A stretch of 64,000 nt of DNA from Verrucomicrobiota bacterium (GTDB lineage: Bacteria > Verrucomicrobiota > Verrucomicrobiia > Limisphaerales > J093): the NCBI GenBank assembly GCA_016716505.1, contig JADJWF010000001.1, positions 62,001-126,000 on the forward strand. The letters are read 5' to 3'. The number at the start of each line of letters is the position of its first letter. The first letter of the stretch is position 1. Under the pieces are notes generated by a model. It was not told the origin of the DNA. It ran no database searches and saw only the letters and a list, made by a program, of their open reading frames with translations. The position numbers and the translations under genes were made by a program. Shown here one piece after another: positions 1 through 8,594 of the stretch.

Positions 1-556
1 CGATGTACCCGCCGCCAATGACCAGCAGGCGCGGGGGGATTTCCTCGATCTCCAGCGCCTCGGTCGAGGTCATGATGCGAGGATTGCCGAGGTCGAATGC
101 CTTGGGCATCGCCGGCTTTGATCCCGTGGCCACGATCGCGTGGTCGAAGTGAACGAATTGCTGCCCCGCGGCGGTCTCGACCCGCAGCGTGTGGGGATCT
201 TCGAGGTAAGCGCGCCCGGTGATGACGGTCACGTTGCGTTTCTGGGCCAACTGGGAGACGCCGCCGGCCAGGCGCGTGAGGATGGACTCCTTCCACGCGC
301 GCAACTTGCCGAGGTCCAATTGGGGTTCCGCGAACGCGATGCCGCGGTGCGCCGATTCCCGCGCGAGCGTGACCGTATGGGCGGCGTGCAGCAGAGCTTT
401 TGATGGAATGCAGCCCCGATTGAGGCAGACGCCCCCCAGGCGCGGCTCGCGTTCGACGAGCACCACCTTTTTCCCGTGATCGGCGGCGTAAAACGCCGCC
501 GCGTACCCCCCCGGGCCGGCCCCGATGACCACAATCTCTGTCTTGATGGGATCCAT
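1..556 (-). CDS. lpdA: Dihydrolipoyl dehydrogenase (E3), C-terminal part outside the window
   Basis: FAD/NAD-dependent E3 of a 2-oxoacid dehydrogenase complex; it reoxidises the lipoyl arm of E2. Reading the minus strand from the ATG at 556 gives an N-terminal dinucleotide fold (VVIGAGPGGYAAA), followed by the redox-active disulfide motif GGVCLNRGCIPSKAL, where the two cysteines are separated by four residues. A second nucleotide-binding motif (LLVIGGGYI) begins where the window stops. About 185 of the usual 460-480 residues are present. It lies 12 bp downstream of the E2 gene on the same strand, so the two are almost certainly co-transcribed. Confidence is high for the family; the specific complex (pyruvate or branched-chain) is not shown by this fragment. 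Confidence 0.93.
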   Translation of the reverse strand, partial: MDPIKTEIVVIGAGPGGYAAAFYAADHGKKVVLVEREPRLGGVCLNRGCIPSKALLHAAHTVTLARESAHRGIAFAEPQLDLGKLRAWKESILTRLAGGVSQLAQKRNVTVITGRAYLEDPHTLRVETAAGQQFVHFDHAIVATGSKPAMPKAFDLGNPRIMTSTEALEIEEIPPRLLVIGGGYI

Positions 557-568
557 ATCGCGAATGAC

Positions 569-1870
569 TCAGAGCTTCACCAACGCTTCGTCGAAGTTCT
601 CGATCGCCTGGACGAGGTCCACGCTGAACCGCGCGGCGCTGCCGCCGTCAATCACCCGGTGATCGTAGGACAGGGCCAGCGGGACCAACGTGCGGGGCTC
701 GAACTGATTGTTCCGCCACACCGGTTTCACCGCGCCGCGACCGATGCCGAGAATGGCCACTTCGGGGACGTTCACGATCGGCGTGAAATGGGCACCGCCA
801 ATGCCGCCCTGATTGGAGATGGTGAAGGTGCCGCCTTTGAGATCGTCCGCCGTGACCTTGCGCTCCCGGGCCTTGCGGGCGAGTTCCTCGAGCTCGCGCG
901 ACAGTTCGACGAGGCTCTTCTTGTCCGCGTCGCGGATGACCGGGACGATCAGGCCGGCGTCGGTGTCCACCGCGATGCCAAGGTGGTAGTAAGACTTGAT
1001 CACGAGGTTCTCCTCGGCGGCGTCGAGGCTGGCGTTCAGCAGCGGATGCTTTTGCAGCGCGTTGACCACGGCCTTCACGAGGAATCCAGTCAGCGTCAGC
1101 TTGGTGCCGCGCTGTTCGTACGCGGCGAGGTACTTCTTTCGCAGCGCCATCAAACCGGTCACATCCGCTTCGTCGAACTGTGTCACGCGCGGGACCGCGT
1201 TCCAGCTCTCGCTCATGCGTCGGGCGATGGTTTGCCGGAGCGGTGACAACGGCTTGACGGTCACGGGCCCCCACTTGGCGAAGTCAATGGTTTCACGGAC
1301 GGCCTTCTCGCGGGCACCCACGGGCGCCGCCGTGGCCTTGGCCGCAAGGCGTTCGAGGCGCTGGATGTAGGCCCGTAAATCGGCCATGACAATGCGACCG
1401 CCCCGTTCACTCCCGCGAATCTTGCGAAGATCAATCCCCAACTGGCGTGCGAGCGAACGCAGGCTGGGCGACGCCGCAGCGGCTCCTGAAGATTCCGAAC
1501 CGCCCTCTTCGGGCGGTGGAGCCTCGTCAGCGGACGGCTCCGGTTCGGGTTCCGCAGCGGCCTTGGTGGGGACGGGCTTCGGAGCCGGAGCGGCCTTGTT
1601 CGCGGCGGGCGCGGCTGGCGCCGGAGTTGGGGCGCCCTCACCTCCGGCCAGGGTGATGAGGCGCTGCCCGACGCTGACCTTGTCGCCAGGTTTCACGTGG
1701 ACCGCCGTCACGGTGCCGGCAGCGGTCGAGGGAATCGAGGCGACCGCCTTCTCGTTTTCCAGTTCGATGATGGGCTGATCCTTGCTGACGGCGTCGCCTT
1801 CCTTCACGAAGACGCTGACAACCACGCCGGAATCGGCACCTTCACCGAGTTTAGGGAGCTTTACGTCCAT
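569..1870 (-). CDS. Dihydrolipoamide acyltransferase, E2 of a 2-oxoacid dehydrogenase complex
   Basis: E2 core enzyme that moves the acyl group from lipoate to CoA. The 433-residue product starts MDVKLPKLGEG, the classic lipoyl-domain N-terminus, with the probable lipoylated Lys41 in ENEKAVASIPS. A long Ala/Pro/Glu linker (about 80-135) follows, then a peripheral E3-binding domain (about 140-175, RSLARQLGIDLRKI). The catalytic domain ends with DHRVIDGG (His404, Asp408: the HxxxDG active site). One lipoyl domain is present. The frame stays open far upstream antisense to the symporter, but homology begins at the ATG at 1870. It is followed after 12 bp by E3. It is probably a pyruvate or branched-chain E2; E1 genes are not in the window. 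Confidence 0.93.
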   Translation of the reverse strand: MDVKLPKLGEGADSGVVVSVFVKEGDAVSKDQPIIELENEKAVASIPSTAAGTVTAVHVKPGDKVSVGQRLITLAGGEGAPTPAPAAPAANKAAPAPKPVPTKAAAEPEPEPSADEAPPPEEGGSESSGAAAASPSLRSLARQLGIDLRKIRGSERGGRIVMADLRAYIQRLERLAAKATAAPVGAREKAVRETIDFAKWGPVTVKPLSPLRQTIARRMSESWNAVPRVTQFDEADVTGLMALRKKYLAAYEQRGTKLTLTGFLVKAVVNALQKHPLLNASLDAAEENLVIKSYYHLGIAVDTDAGLIVPVIRDADKKSLVELSRELEELARKARERKVTADDLKGGTFTISNQGGIGGAHFTPIVNVPEVAILGIGRGAVKPVWRNNQFEPRTLVPLALSYDHRVIDGGSAARFSVDLVQAIENFDEALVKL

Positions 1871-2014
1871 AGGCGCGAAAAAGTAGCGCGGAAGAATCGT
1901 TTTCCAACGCCAAATGGAAAGCAGAAAGAATCGTCGCTCGCGCCCCGCGCCCGGTCCCCCGCGGGCGACGCTGGACTTGTTAAAGGGGGGCACGCTTGGT
2001 TCTCTGGCCGGCGC

Positions 2015-3529
2015 ATGGCGGTTTCGAACTTCTTCACCGCGGCGGACTGGGTCGTGATTGGGCTCTACCTGGTCGCCGTCATCGGCTTCGGCCTGTGGCA
2101 GGGCCGGGGGCAGACCTCGACGCGCGACTATTTCCTTGGCAGCCAGCGGATGCCGTGGTGGGGCGTGGGGTTTTCCATCATCGCGACCGAGACCAGCGCG
2201 CTGACCTTCATCGGCGTACCGGCGATGGCGTTTGGCGCGGACGGGCTGACGTTCATCCAGATCATTCTCGGCTACGCGCTGGCCCGGGTGATCCTTGCCG
2301 TGGTGCTGGTGCCCCACTACTTCAAGGGCGAGATCTATTCGCCTTACCAACTGTTCGCGCAGGCGTTTGGGCCGGCGGCGCGGCGCACGGCGGGCGGTTT
2401 TTTTCTGATTGCCGGCCTCATCGCGGCCGGGGTGCGCGTGTACGTCACCTGCATTCCCCTGCAACTGATGCTGGGCTTCGGCGAGGGCGGCATGGTGTGG
2501 GCCATCGCGCTGTTCATCGTCCTGGCGCTGGCCTATGTCTATTTTGGCGGCGTCAAGGCGGCGGTCTGGGTGGAGGCGGTGCAATTTCTGATCTTTGTCG
2601 GCGGCGGGTTGTTCACCCTGTTTTTCATTCCGACCCTGATCGAAGGAGGCTGGAACGCCGCGCTGCGGATCGCCGGCGAAGGTGGCAAGCTGCACTGGCT
2701 CAATCTCGACTTCACGCTGGCGAAGCCGTTCAACCTGTGGATGGGGCTGATCGGGGGTACGGTGTTCGTAATGTCCTCGCACGGGGCCGATCAATTGATC
2801 GTTCAGCGCGTGCTCACCTGCGGCAATGTCCGGGCGGGCCGGCGCGCACTGATCTTGAGCGCCGTGTTGATCGTGCCGTTGTTCCTGCTGTTTCTCCTGG
2901 TGGGAGTGCTGCTCTGGGCGTACTACCAGGCGCATCCGGAGATGCCGATTCCGTTGCCCGAGGCGCGGCCGGGGGTGAGCAAGAACGACTACGTGTTTCC
3001 CATCTTCATTCTCACCGAGGCGCCGCCGGTCGCTCGCGGATTCTTGATCGTCGCGATCCTGGCGGCTGCGATGTCATCGGTCAGTGCCGGACTCTCGGCC
3101 CTGGCTTCGGTGTTTACGATGGACTTCTACAAAGGGCTGAGCCGGGTCCCGCGGGACGAGGCGCACTATTTGCGGTTCAGCAAGGCCTCGATGCTGCTGT
3201 GGGCCGTACTGCTGGGGGCGGTGGCGGTGCTCACCAAGGAAGTGACCAGCGTCATCAACGCCGCCCTTGCCCTGAGCGGCCTGACCAACGGCGCAATGCT
3301 GGGGGGGCTGATCCTGTCCCTGTGGTGGCGGCGGGGCAGCCCGGTGCCGGTGATCGCCGGCATGTTGACCGCGTTTGCCGCGATGGTCGGGATCTACGCG
3401 TTCCTGCGGCAGGCGATTGCCTGGCCCTGGTTCACGCTGATTGGCGCGACGATCACGATCACGGTGGCAGCGGTGGTCCGTCGGTGTTTGCCCGGCACCG
3501 GTGCAGCGGTGGCTCGCGTGACCGGGTGA
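2015..3529 (+). CDS. Sodium:solute symporter (SSS family)
   Basis: A 504-residue inner-membrane transporter with about 13 hydrophobic segments, of the SSS (SLC5-like) sodium:solute symporter family. The start (MAVSNFFTAADWVVIGLYL), the conserved FLGSQRMPWWGVGFSIIATE region after TM1, and the ETSALTF and GGVKAAVWVEAVQ segments are typical. Substrates of this family include sugars, sialic acid and amino acids; the sequence does not show which applies here. The gene is divergent from the E2 gene, with about 145 bp between starts. It lies 98 bp upstream of a peptidoglycan-degrading lipoprotein gene on the same strand, so a role in taking up a cell-wall sugar is possible but only inferred. The ATG at 2015 was chosen because homology starts there; the frame is open further upstream. 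Confidence 0.9.
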   Translation: MAVSNFFTAADWVVIGLYLVAVIGFGLWQGRGQTSTRDYFLGSQRMPWWGVGFSIIATETSALTFIGVPAMAFGADGLTFIQIILGYALARVILAVVLVPHYFKGEIYSPYQLFAQAFGPAARRTAGGFFLIAGLIAAGVRVYVTCIPLQLMLGFGEGGMVWAIALFIVLALAYVYFGGVKAAVWVEAVQFLIFVGGGLFTLFFIPTLIEGGWNAALRIAGEGGKLHWLNLDFTLAKPFNLWMGLIGGTVFVMSSHGADQLIVQRVLTCGNVRAGRRALILSAVLIVPLFLLFLLVGVLLWAYYQAHPEMPIPLPEARPGVSKNDYVFPIFILTEAPPVARGFLIVAILAAAMSSVSAGLSALASVFTMDFYKGLSRVPRDEAHYLRFSKASMLLWAVLLGAVAVLTKEVTSVINAALALSGLTNGAMLGGLILSLWWRRGSPVPVIAGMLTAFAAMVGIYAFLRQAIAWPWFTLIGATITITVAAVVRRCLPGTGAAVARVTG

Positions 3530-3627
3530 CCGCCGGCAGGCGGAAGCGCGCGAGGGGCGCCCAGACTGGCCCGCTGGTGAACAACTCCGTTTGCGGGAGG
3601 GAGGTTGTCTCCCTACCGTCTCCGAGC

Positions 3628-6048
3628 ATGAAGTTGCGTTTGACTCCGGGCCGCTGGTTGGCGGTCGCGTGGTTGGGTTGGCTCTCGGGTTGCGGCACGC
3701 CGCCCAGCACACCGCCGCCGAGGCCAACGAGCGTTGCTCCGACGCCCGTGTTTTTTGCGGCAAAATTGGCGGAGATGGATGCGGCGATCGAGGAAGCCAT
3801 TGCTCAAACCAACTGCCCGGGCGCGGTGCTGTGGGTGGAGCGCCACGGAACGGCATACCATCGCGCCTACGGCAACCGGGCGGTCGTGCCCGCCGTCGAG
3901 CCGATGACCGAGGACACGATTTTCGACGCCGCGTCGCTGACCAAGGTGGTCGCCTGCACTCCGGCGATCATGCTGTTGATCGAGCGGGGGCTTGTGGAAC
4001 TGGACTCGCCGGTGAGCCGCTACCTCCCGGAGTTCGCGGGCGAGGGACGCGAGGTCGTTACGATCCGCCACTTGCTCACACACACCTCGGGGTTGCGCCC
4101 GGACATCAGCCTGAAACCCGACTGGACAGGCCGGGACGCGGCGCTGAAGTTGTGCCTGGCGGAAAAACTCACCGCGAAGCCGGGAGAGCGCTTCATCTAC
4201 AGCGACACCGGTCCCATCCTGCTGGGCGAGGTCGTCCGTCGGCTGACGGGCAAGGATCTGGACGCGTTTCTCGCGGCAGAAGTGTTCGGCCCGCTTAGGA
4301 TGTTGGACACCGGGTTCAACCCGCCCGAGGCGAAACGGTCGCGCATCGCGCCAACCGAGGTGGAAGATGGCGTTCCGTTGCGCGGCGTGGTGCATGATCC
4401 CCGGGCGCGGCGGATGGGCGGTGTGGCGGGACACGCGGGGCTGTTCACGACTGCAGCGGACCTGGCGCGGTTCAGCCGCATGCTGCTCAACGGGGGCGAG
4501 CTTGAGGGGGTGCGCGTCTTCCGACCGGAGACCGTGCGCCTCATGACCACCGTGCAGTCGCCGCCGGGAGTTGCTGTTCGCCGGGGTTTGGGCTGGGACA
4601 TTGATTCGGGCTATGCCGGCCAGCGTGGAGAAATCTTTCCCATCGGCGGCTACGGGCACACCGGATGGACCGGCACATCGCTGTGGATTGACCCTTTCTC
4701 GGGGACGTTTGTCATCCTGCTTACCAATCGAAATCATCCGACTGAGGCCGGCAACGTGATTCCGTTGCGGCGTCGGGTGGGGACGTTGGCGGCGCAGGCC
4801 GTGATGGGGTTTAACTTCAGCTACGTGCCGGGGGCGCTGGCGCCGCAGACGAACTCGCCCGTGACGCCGCGCCGCGCCACGGGAGCGGGCACGGCAAGCG
4901 AGAGGCCGGCCGCGGCAACCAGCCGCGTGCTGAACGGAATTGACGTGCTCGCGCGGCAGGGCTTCACGCCGCTGCGCGGTTTGCGCGTCGGCCTCATCAC
5001 GAACCACACCGGGCAGGATCGCGAACGCCGGTCCACGATTGACCTGCTGGCACAGGCGCCCGGGGTGAAGCTCGTCGCGCTGTTCAGTCCCGAGCACGGC
5101 ATCCGGGGCGCCCTCGACGAGAAGGTCAGTGACAGCATTGATGAAAAGACAGGGTTGCCCGTGTTCAGCCTTTACGGCGACACGCGGCAGCCGAGGCCGG
5201 AGCAACTCCGGGAACTCGATGCGTTGGTGTTCGACATTCAGGACATCGGCGCGCGGTTCTACACGTACATCTCCACGATGGGGTTGGCCATGGAAGCGGC
5301 TGCGAAGGCCGGCAAGCGTTTCTTCGTGCTCGACCGCGTCAATCCCATCGGCGGTTTTGCGGTCGAGGGACCGGTCCACACGGGCGAATCCACGTTTGTC
5401 GCTTTTCATCGGATCCCGGTCCGCCACGGCATGACGGTGGGTGAGTTGGCCCGGCTGTTCAACGCCGAGCGCGGCTGGAATTGTCAGCTCACCGTCATTC
5501 CGTGTGAAGGCTGGTCACGCGGCCAGTGGTTTGATCAGACCGGACTTCCCTGGACCAACCCGTCGCCGAACATGCGCAGCTTGACGGCCGCCACCCTGTA
5601 TCCCGGCGTGTGCCTCTTGGAAGCCTGCGCGGTGTCGGTCGGGCGCGGGACCGGAACGCCCTTCGAGATCGTAGGCGCGCCGTACATCCACGACGGCGAA
5701 TTCGCGGCGGCGTTGAACGCCTCCGGGGTGCCCGGCGTGCGGTTTGTGCCGGTCCGCTTCACGCCCGAGGCCAGCGTCTTCAAGGGACGGTCGTGCGGCG
5801 GAGTGCAGATTCTCCTGCTGGACCGTGAGGTGCTGAACGCCGTGGACCTCGGCCTCGCGCTGATTCAAACCCTGCACCGCCTGTATCCGGACCAGTTCAA
5901 TCTCGACAAGGTGAACAACCTCCTGTTCCACACGCCGACGCTGGAGGCAGTCCGGGCGGGCAGGCCGGCTGCCGAGATCAAGGCCGGTTGGGCCGGTGAG
6001 CTGGAGGCCTTTATCAAGCGGCGCGAGCCGTTTTTGCTGTACCGCTGA
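3628..6048 (+). CDS. Lipoprotein fusion: AmiE-like serine hydrolase + NamZ (DUF1343) muramidase
   Basis: An 806-residue two-domain protein. The N-terminus is a lipoprotein signal with lipobox LSGC (Cys22). Residues about 45-400 are a beta-lactamase/penicillin-binding-fold hydrolase with Ser103-Leu-Thr-Lys106 (SxxK), Tyr191-Ser-Asp and His344-Thr-Gly. Residues about 435-806 are the DUF1343/NamZ family, with the conserved SPEHG (487-491). In Bacillus subtilis the separate proteins AmiE (YbbE, a MurNAc-L-Ala amidase of the beta-lactamase fold) and NamZ (YbbC, an exo-N-acetylmuramidase) act in sequence in peptidoglycan turnover. Here they appear joined and membrane-anchored. The start was chosen at the signal peptide; the open frame extends back through the symporter without meaning. 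The amidase activity is inferred from the partner domain, since the hydrolase family is functionally broad. Confidence 0.88.
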   Translation: MKLRLTPGRWLAVAWLGWLSGCGTPPSTPPPRPTSVAPTPVFFAAKLAEMDAAIEEAIAQTNCPGAVLWVERHGTAYHRAYGNRAVVPAVEPMTEDTIFDAASLTKVVACTPAIMLLIERGLVELDSPVSRYLPEFAGEGREVVTIRHLLTHTSGLRPDISLKPDWTGRDAALKLCLAEKLTAKPGERFIYSDTGPILLGEVVRRLTGKDLDAFLAAEVFGPLRMLDTGFNPPEAKRSRIAPTEVEDGVPLRGVVHDPRARRMGGVAGHAGLFTTAADLARFSRMLLNGGELEGVRVFRPETVRLMTTVQSPPGVAVRRGLGWDIDSGYAGQRGEIFPIGGYGHTGWTGTSLWIDPFSGTFVILLTNRNHPTEAGNVIPLRRRVGTLAAQAVMGFNFSYVPGALAPQTNSPVTPRRATGAGTASERPAAATSRVLNGIDVLARQGFTPLRGLRVGLITNHTGQDRERRSTIDLLAQAPGVKLVALFSPEHGIRGALDEKVSDSIDEKTGLPVFSLYGDTRQPRPEQLRELDALVFDIQDIGARFYTYISTMGLAMEAAAKAGKRFFVLDRVNPIGGFAVEGPVHTGESTFVAFHRIPVRHGMTVGELARLFNAERGWNCQLTVIPCEGWSRGQWFDQTGLPWTNPSPNMRSLTAATLYPGVCLLEACAVSVGRGTGTPFEIVGAPYIHDGEFAAALNASGVPGVRFVPVRFTPEASVFKGRSCGGVQILLLDREVLNAVDLGLALIQTLHRLYPDQFNLDKVNNLLFHTPTLEAVRAGRPAAEIKAGWAGELEAFIKRREPFLLYR

Positions 6049-6140
6049 GGGGCGCGCTGGCTGCGGAGGCGCGGCGCACCCGCGCGTCGTCCGGTTTGGT
6101 CGCGCAGCGGTTCGTCACCCCTCGGACGAACGCGGTTGAT

Positions 6141-6919
6141 TCAGAACAGCAGTTGCAGGCCAAAGATGCCTTGCAGCGTGTTGCCGAGCTTGAGCGTGGC
6201 TTCCTTGCCACCGCCGCTCACGGAAGTGTCCCCCAGATACAGGTACTCGGCGCCGAGGAAGATTCGCAGACCGGGATTGATGTCGTAGCCCGCGAGCGCG
6301 CGGCCGTAAAAGCCGACGAGGAACTCGCCTTCGCTGAATTCTTGATGACGCGATGCGGGGGAATGACACCGTCCAGCCCGAACGCGCTGGTCGTGCGGGT
6401 GATGTCACCGCGCAGGGTGTCGCCGGCGGTGAATCGAACGTCGAGCGCCGAGATGGCCGCCTCGGCGCCAAGGATGGCCGCACGGTCATTCTTGAGCGGC
6501 CAGAGCTTGAGCACGCGGCCGTAGGTGAGTTCGACGCCGGGCATGAGGTCTCCATCGAGATCCTGCGAGCGGCCATCCCGCGGGCTGGACGTGACGGAGT
6601 GCAACAACAGGGAATCGGTCTCCAGATTCACCTGATTGTCCGTGGCGTAGCCCCAGTTCCATGTCTTGCCACCGGCATTGCCGCTGACGTCCGTTCGAAC
6701 GTAACCGTCGTCGAAATTGGGTGCCGCGATTCCCTGATAGCTGACGTTCTTGAACTCGGCCGTGAGGCCGAAAGCGGCCTTTACTCCCACCGCCAGGCGA
6801 TTCCGAGGAATCGTGGGGTCTTCGAAATCAAACGGCGTCGCCTCTTGGGCGCAAAGGGACGCCGCGCTGAGCAGACAGGTGGTGGCCCGCAGGGCAACGG
6901 GGGCAAGATGAGCGTTCAT
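6141..6919 (-). pseudogene. Outer-membrane beta-barrel protein, frameshifted (or sequence error)
   Basis: Reading from the ATG at 6919 gives a signal peptide (MNAHLAPVALRATTCLLSA, cleavage near LCAQE) and an alternating hydrophobic/polar barrel-like sequence. The frame then turns into Ser/Ala-rich nonsense and stops at 6218. Another frame carries a typical barrel ending (EFLVGFYGRALAGYDINPG, then GLQLLF with a terminal Phe) to the stop at 6141. The two join perfectly if one C is added to the five-C run (five G on the plus strand, 6357-6361), giving ..DGVIPPASRHQEFSEG... The restored protein is about 259 residues, secreted and probably porin-like; no specific family is recognised. Either the gene is recently broken or one base is missing from the sequence. 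Confidence 0.75.
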
Positions 6920-6945
6920 GCGAAAAGCGGTCGAAGTGGTGACGG

Positions 6946-8307
6946 TCAGTTTGACTGCAGGACGCGGTAGAAGCGGTTGGTGCCGGGACCGGGCAGGGAG
7001 ACGGTTTTAGGCGGTCCGTTGTCAATCCATTGCACCCGCTGGCCCGTGCCTCGCAGGGGCGGCAAGGAGGTGGCCCAGTTGGTGGAATCGGCGGAGGGCG
7101 CGTATTGGACGTAATACAACCGGTTGGAGATCGTGTTGAATTCGACGAGGGCAAGGCGGTCGCGAAACACGACGCGCTCAATTCGTGGGCGGCCGGTCTC
7201 GACGATCAGTGGGGCCAGCGGCGACGCCACGTGCGCCTCGTACCTCGGCGTGGGACGAGTGACCCGATCGCTGACGTAGTACTCGGCGGTGAGCTCCACC
7301 GATTCTCCAGCGGCAAGATTGAGGACCTGGAGCACGGGGCCAACGCTGGCCGTGCCGCTGAGATTTTGGAGGCGGACCTGGTTGGACAGCGAATCGAGGC
7401 CCAAGCCGGCCACCGAGATCCACGCTGAGGCCAGATTGGAGTTGCCGGGATTAATGACCGTGAGCCGGTCCCAGAACAGACCGGCCTGATTGATGAGCAG
7501 GGCAGGCTCGGCGGCCGGGCGGACCACCGGGAGAATCACATTGTCCACCGCCAGACTGACGGCGTTGGTATCGAACACGCGGGTGGCGACCGGTTCTTCA
7601 AGGAGTCCCAGCGCGGCAGCAGCGCCGGTGGCACCGGTTTGAAGAGTGAAACTGACTTGGAGGATGACATTGGTGGCCGGCATCAAGAATCGGCCGGGGG
7701 GCAGCGCCAGCTTTACGCCCAGCCGCCCCTCGTCGAGGCGACTGTCATCCAGTTCCGGAAGTACGGGCTGGGCGACCAAGTTGGTGGTCGCTGGGCCCAC
7801 GATGTTCGTGTTGCCGGCGTCGAGTGGTGAAGAGACCCCGAGGTAGGTAACCGCGGCGGGATTCCAAGCCAGCGTGAATTCAATGCGATTCTCGTTTCCC
7901 TGGGCGGCCAATTCCACGGGCACACGCACCTGACCCGGCTCCGGTTCGGTGTACCCGGCGAGCCGGAGTTTGCGCGCCGTGACGGGGCGAACGGTCAGTT
8001 GCGCGACCTCGCTGGTCACGGCGCCGAGCAGATTGGTCACAATGACCTGATAGGCCCCCGAGTTGGTCACCGTGGTGACCGGGATGCTGATGATCGGCGT
8101 AGAGGCACCGCTAATGGCGGCGCCGTCCTTGGTCCATTGATAGCTCAGCGGCGCGGTTCCCGTCGCAACGACGTCCATCGCAACGGCCTGACCTTCATAG
8201 ACCACCTGGCTCAGAGGCTGCGTCGTAATCGTCGGCGGCAGGTTGGTCTCAGCGGACGCCAGCAGGGACGTGATCCCTACGGTGGCCAGAAGGAAACATT
8301 TCATCAT
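6946..8307 (-). CDS. Secreted Ig-like/cohesin-like surface protein
   Basis: A 453-residue exported protein. The start MMKCFLLATVGITSLLASAE is a signal peptide. Residues about 28-112 form an immunoglobulin-like (I-set type) domain with the usual PPTITTQPLSQVVYEGQ opening and the YQWTKDG and SGAYQVIVTN motifs. The middle (about 130-260, RIEFTLAWNPAAVTYLGV) resembles a cohesin-type beta-sandwich. The C-terminal domain ends NRFYRVLQSN, a tail shared by many secreted verrucomicrobial and planctomycete proteins. No catalytic motif is visible, so an adhesive or structural role is likely. The gene runs in the same direction as the frameshifted barrel gene just downstream. The insertion sequence begins 124 bp upstream of its start codon. 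Confidence 0.72.
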   Translation of the reverse strand: MMKCFLLATVGITSLLASAETNLPPTITTQPLSQVVYEGQAVAMDVVATGTAPLSYQWTKDGAAISGASTPIISIPVTTVTNSGAYQVIVTNLLGAVTSEVAQLTVRPVTARKLRLAGYTEPEPGQVRVPVELAAQGNENRIEFTLAWNPAAVTYLGVSSPLDAGNTNIVGPATTNLVAQPVLPELDDSRLDEGRLGVKLALPPGRFLMPATNVILQVSFTLQTGATGAAAALGLLEEPVATRVFDTNAVSLAVDNVILPVVRPAAEPALLINQAGLFWDRLTVINPGNSNLASAWISVAGLGLDSLSNQVRLQNLSGTASVGPVLQVLNLAAGESVELTAEYYVSDRVTRPTPRYEAHVASPLAPLIVETGRPRIERVVFRDRLALVEFNTISNRLYYVQYAPSADSTNWATSLPPLRGTGQRVQWIDNGPPKTVSLPGPGTNRFYRVLQSN

Positions 8308-8383
8308 AGCGCATTGTCGGCAACGGGATCGCAGTCGTTCGCCCAAAGCGCAGTGGGCGCGTGGTTCCCGTCGAAGCGCGACC

Positions 8384-8411
8384 TGTCTAACTGGTGGCGG
8401 GGACAAGTCAA
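8384..8411 (-). promoter_or_regulatory. Candidate sigma70-type promoter for the Ig-like protein gene
   Basis: On the minus strand, TTGACT (8406-8411) and TAGACA (8384-8389) are 16 bases apart, about 77 bp upstream of the start codon at 8307. The -35 is good and the -10 is weak. The insertion sequence begins only 20 bp upstream of the -35 (its target duplication 5 bp away), so it could alter this promoter. Confidence 0.3.
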
Positions 8412-8415
8412 ACAA

Positions 8416-8430
8416 ACTTCCCCGAGGGAT
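8416..8430. repeat. Left 15-bp direct repeat (target-site duplication) of the insertion sequence
   Basis: The 15 bases ACTTCCCCGAGGGAT are repeated exactly at 9625-9639, immediately outside the two inverted terminal repeats. That is the expected pattern for a target duplication made at insertion. Confidence 0.8.
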
Positions 8431-8458
8431 TGGGAAAGGCTGGGTAGATCGTGACCCC
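8431..8458. repeat. Left terminal inverted repeat of the insertion sequence
   Basis: 28 bp. It pairs with the reverse complement of 9598-9624, with one extra G and one terminal mismatch. The shared core is GCTGGGTAGATCGTGACCCC. Confidence 0.8.
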
Positions 8459-8505
8459 CCGGTGGTGAAGCTCAAGGTGTTGAGCGCCCGCCGCAAGGAG
8501 GAGCT

Positions 8506-8533
8506 GCTGCGCCTCCTCCGGAGGAGGCGCAGC
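8506..8533. repeat. 28-bp perfect palindrome in the transposase leader
   Basis: Two perfect 14-base half sites (GCTGCGCCTCCTCC followed directly by its complement) centred between 8519 and 8520. In RNA this would form a very stable hairpin 30-60 bases before the transposase start, and its right arm contains a GGAGGAGG ribosome-binding-like sequence. It lies inside the insertion sequence and could limit translation from impinging transcripts, as known for hairpins in other IS leaders; that role is inferred. Confidence 0.7.
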
Positions 8534-8594
8534 CGCGGCGCGCAAAACTTGCCATCCTCCCGGCGTGCACAGCACCTACTTTGAACTCTATCGC

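Noticed and set aside
1871..2935. Minus-strand extension of the E2 frame by about 350 residues upstream
   Set aside because: It is antisense to the symporter and low-complexity; the lipoyl domain starts normally at 1870.
1996..3627. Open plus-strand frame running through the symporter and into the amidase-muramidase gene, as if one 1350-residue protein
   Set aside because: The part before 3628 is Arg/Gly-rich and lies in a different frame from the clear symporter. A signal peptide with lipobox begins at 3628, so the true start is there.
3613..5427. 604-residue minus-strand frame
   Set aside because: Antisense shadow of the amidase-muramidase gene; high GC leaves such frames open, and no domain is recognisable.
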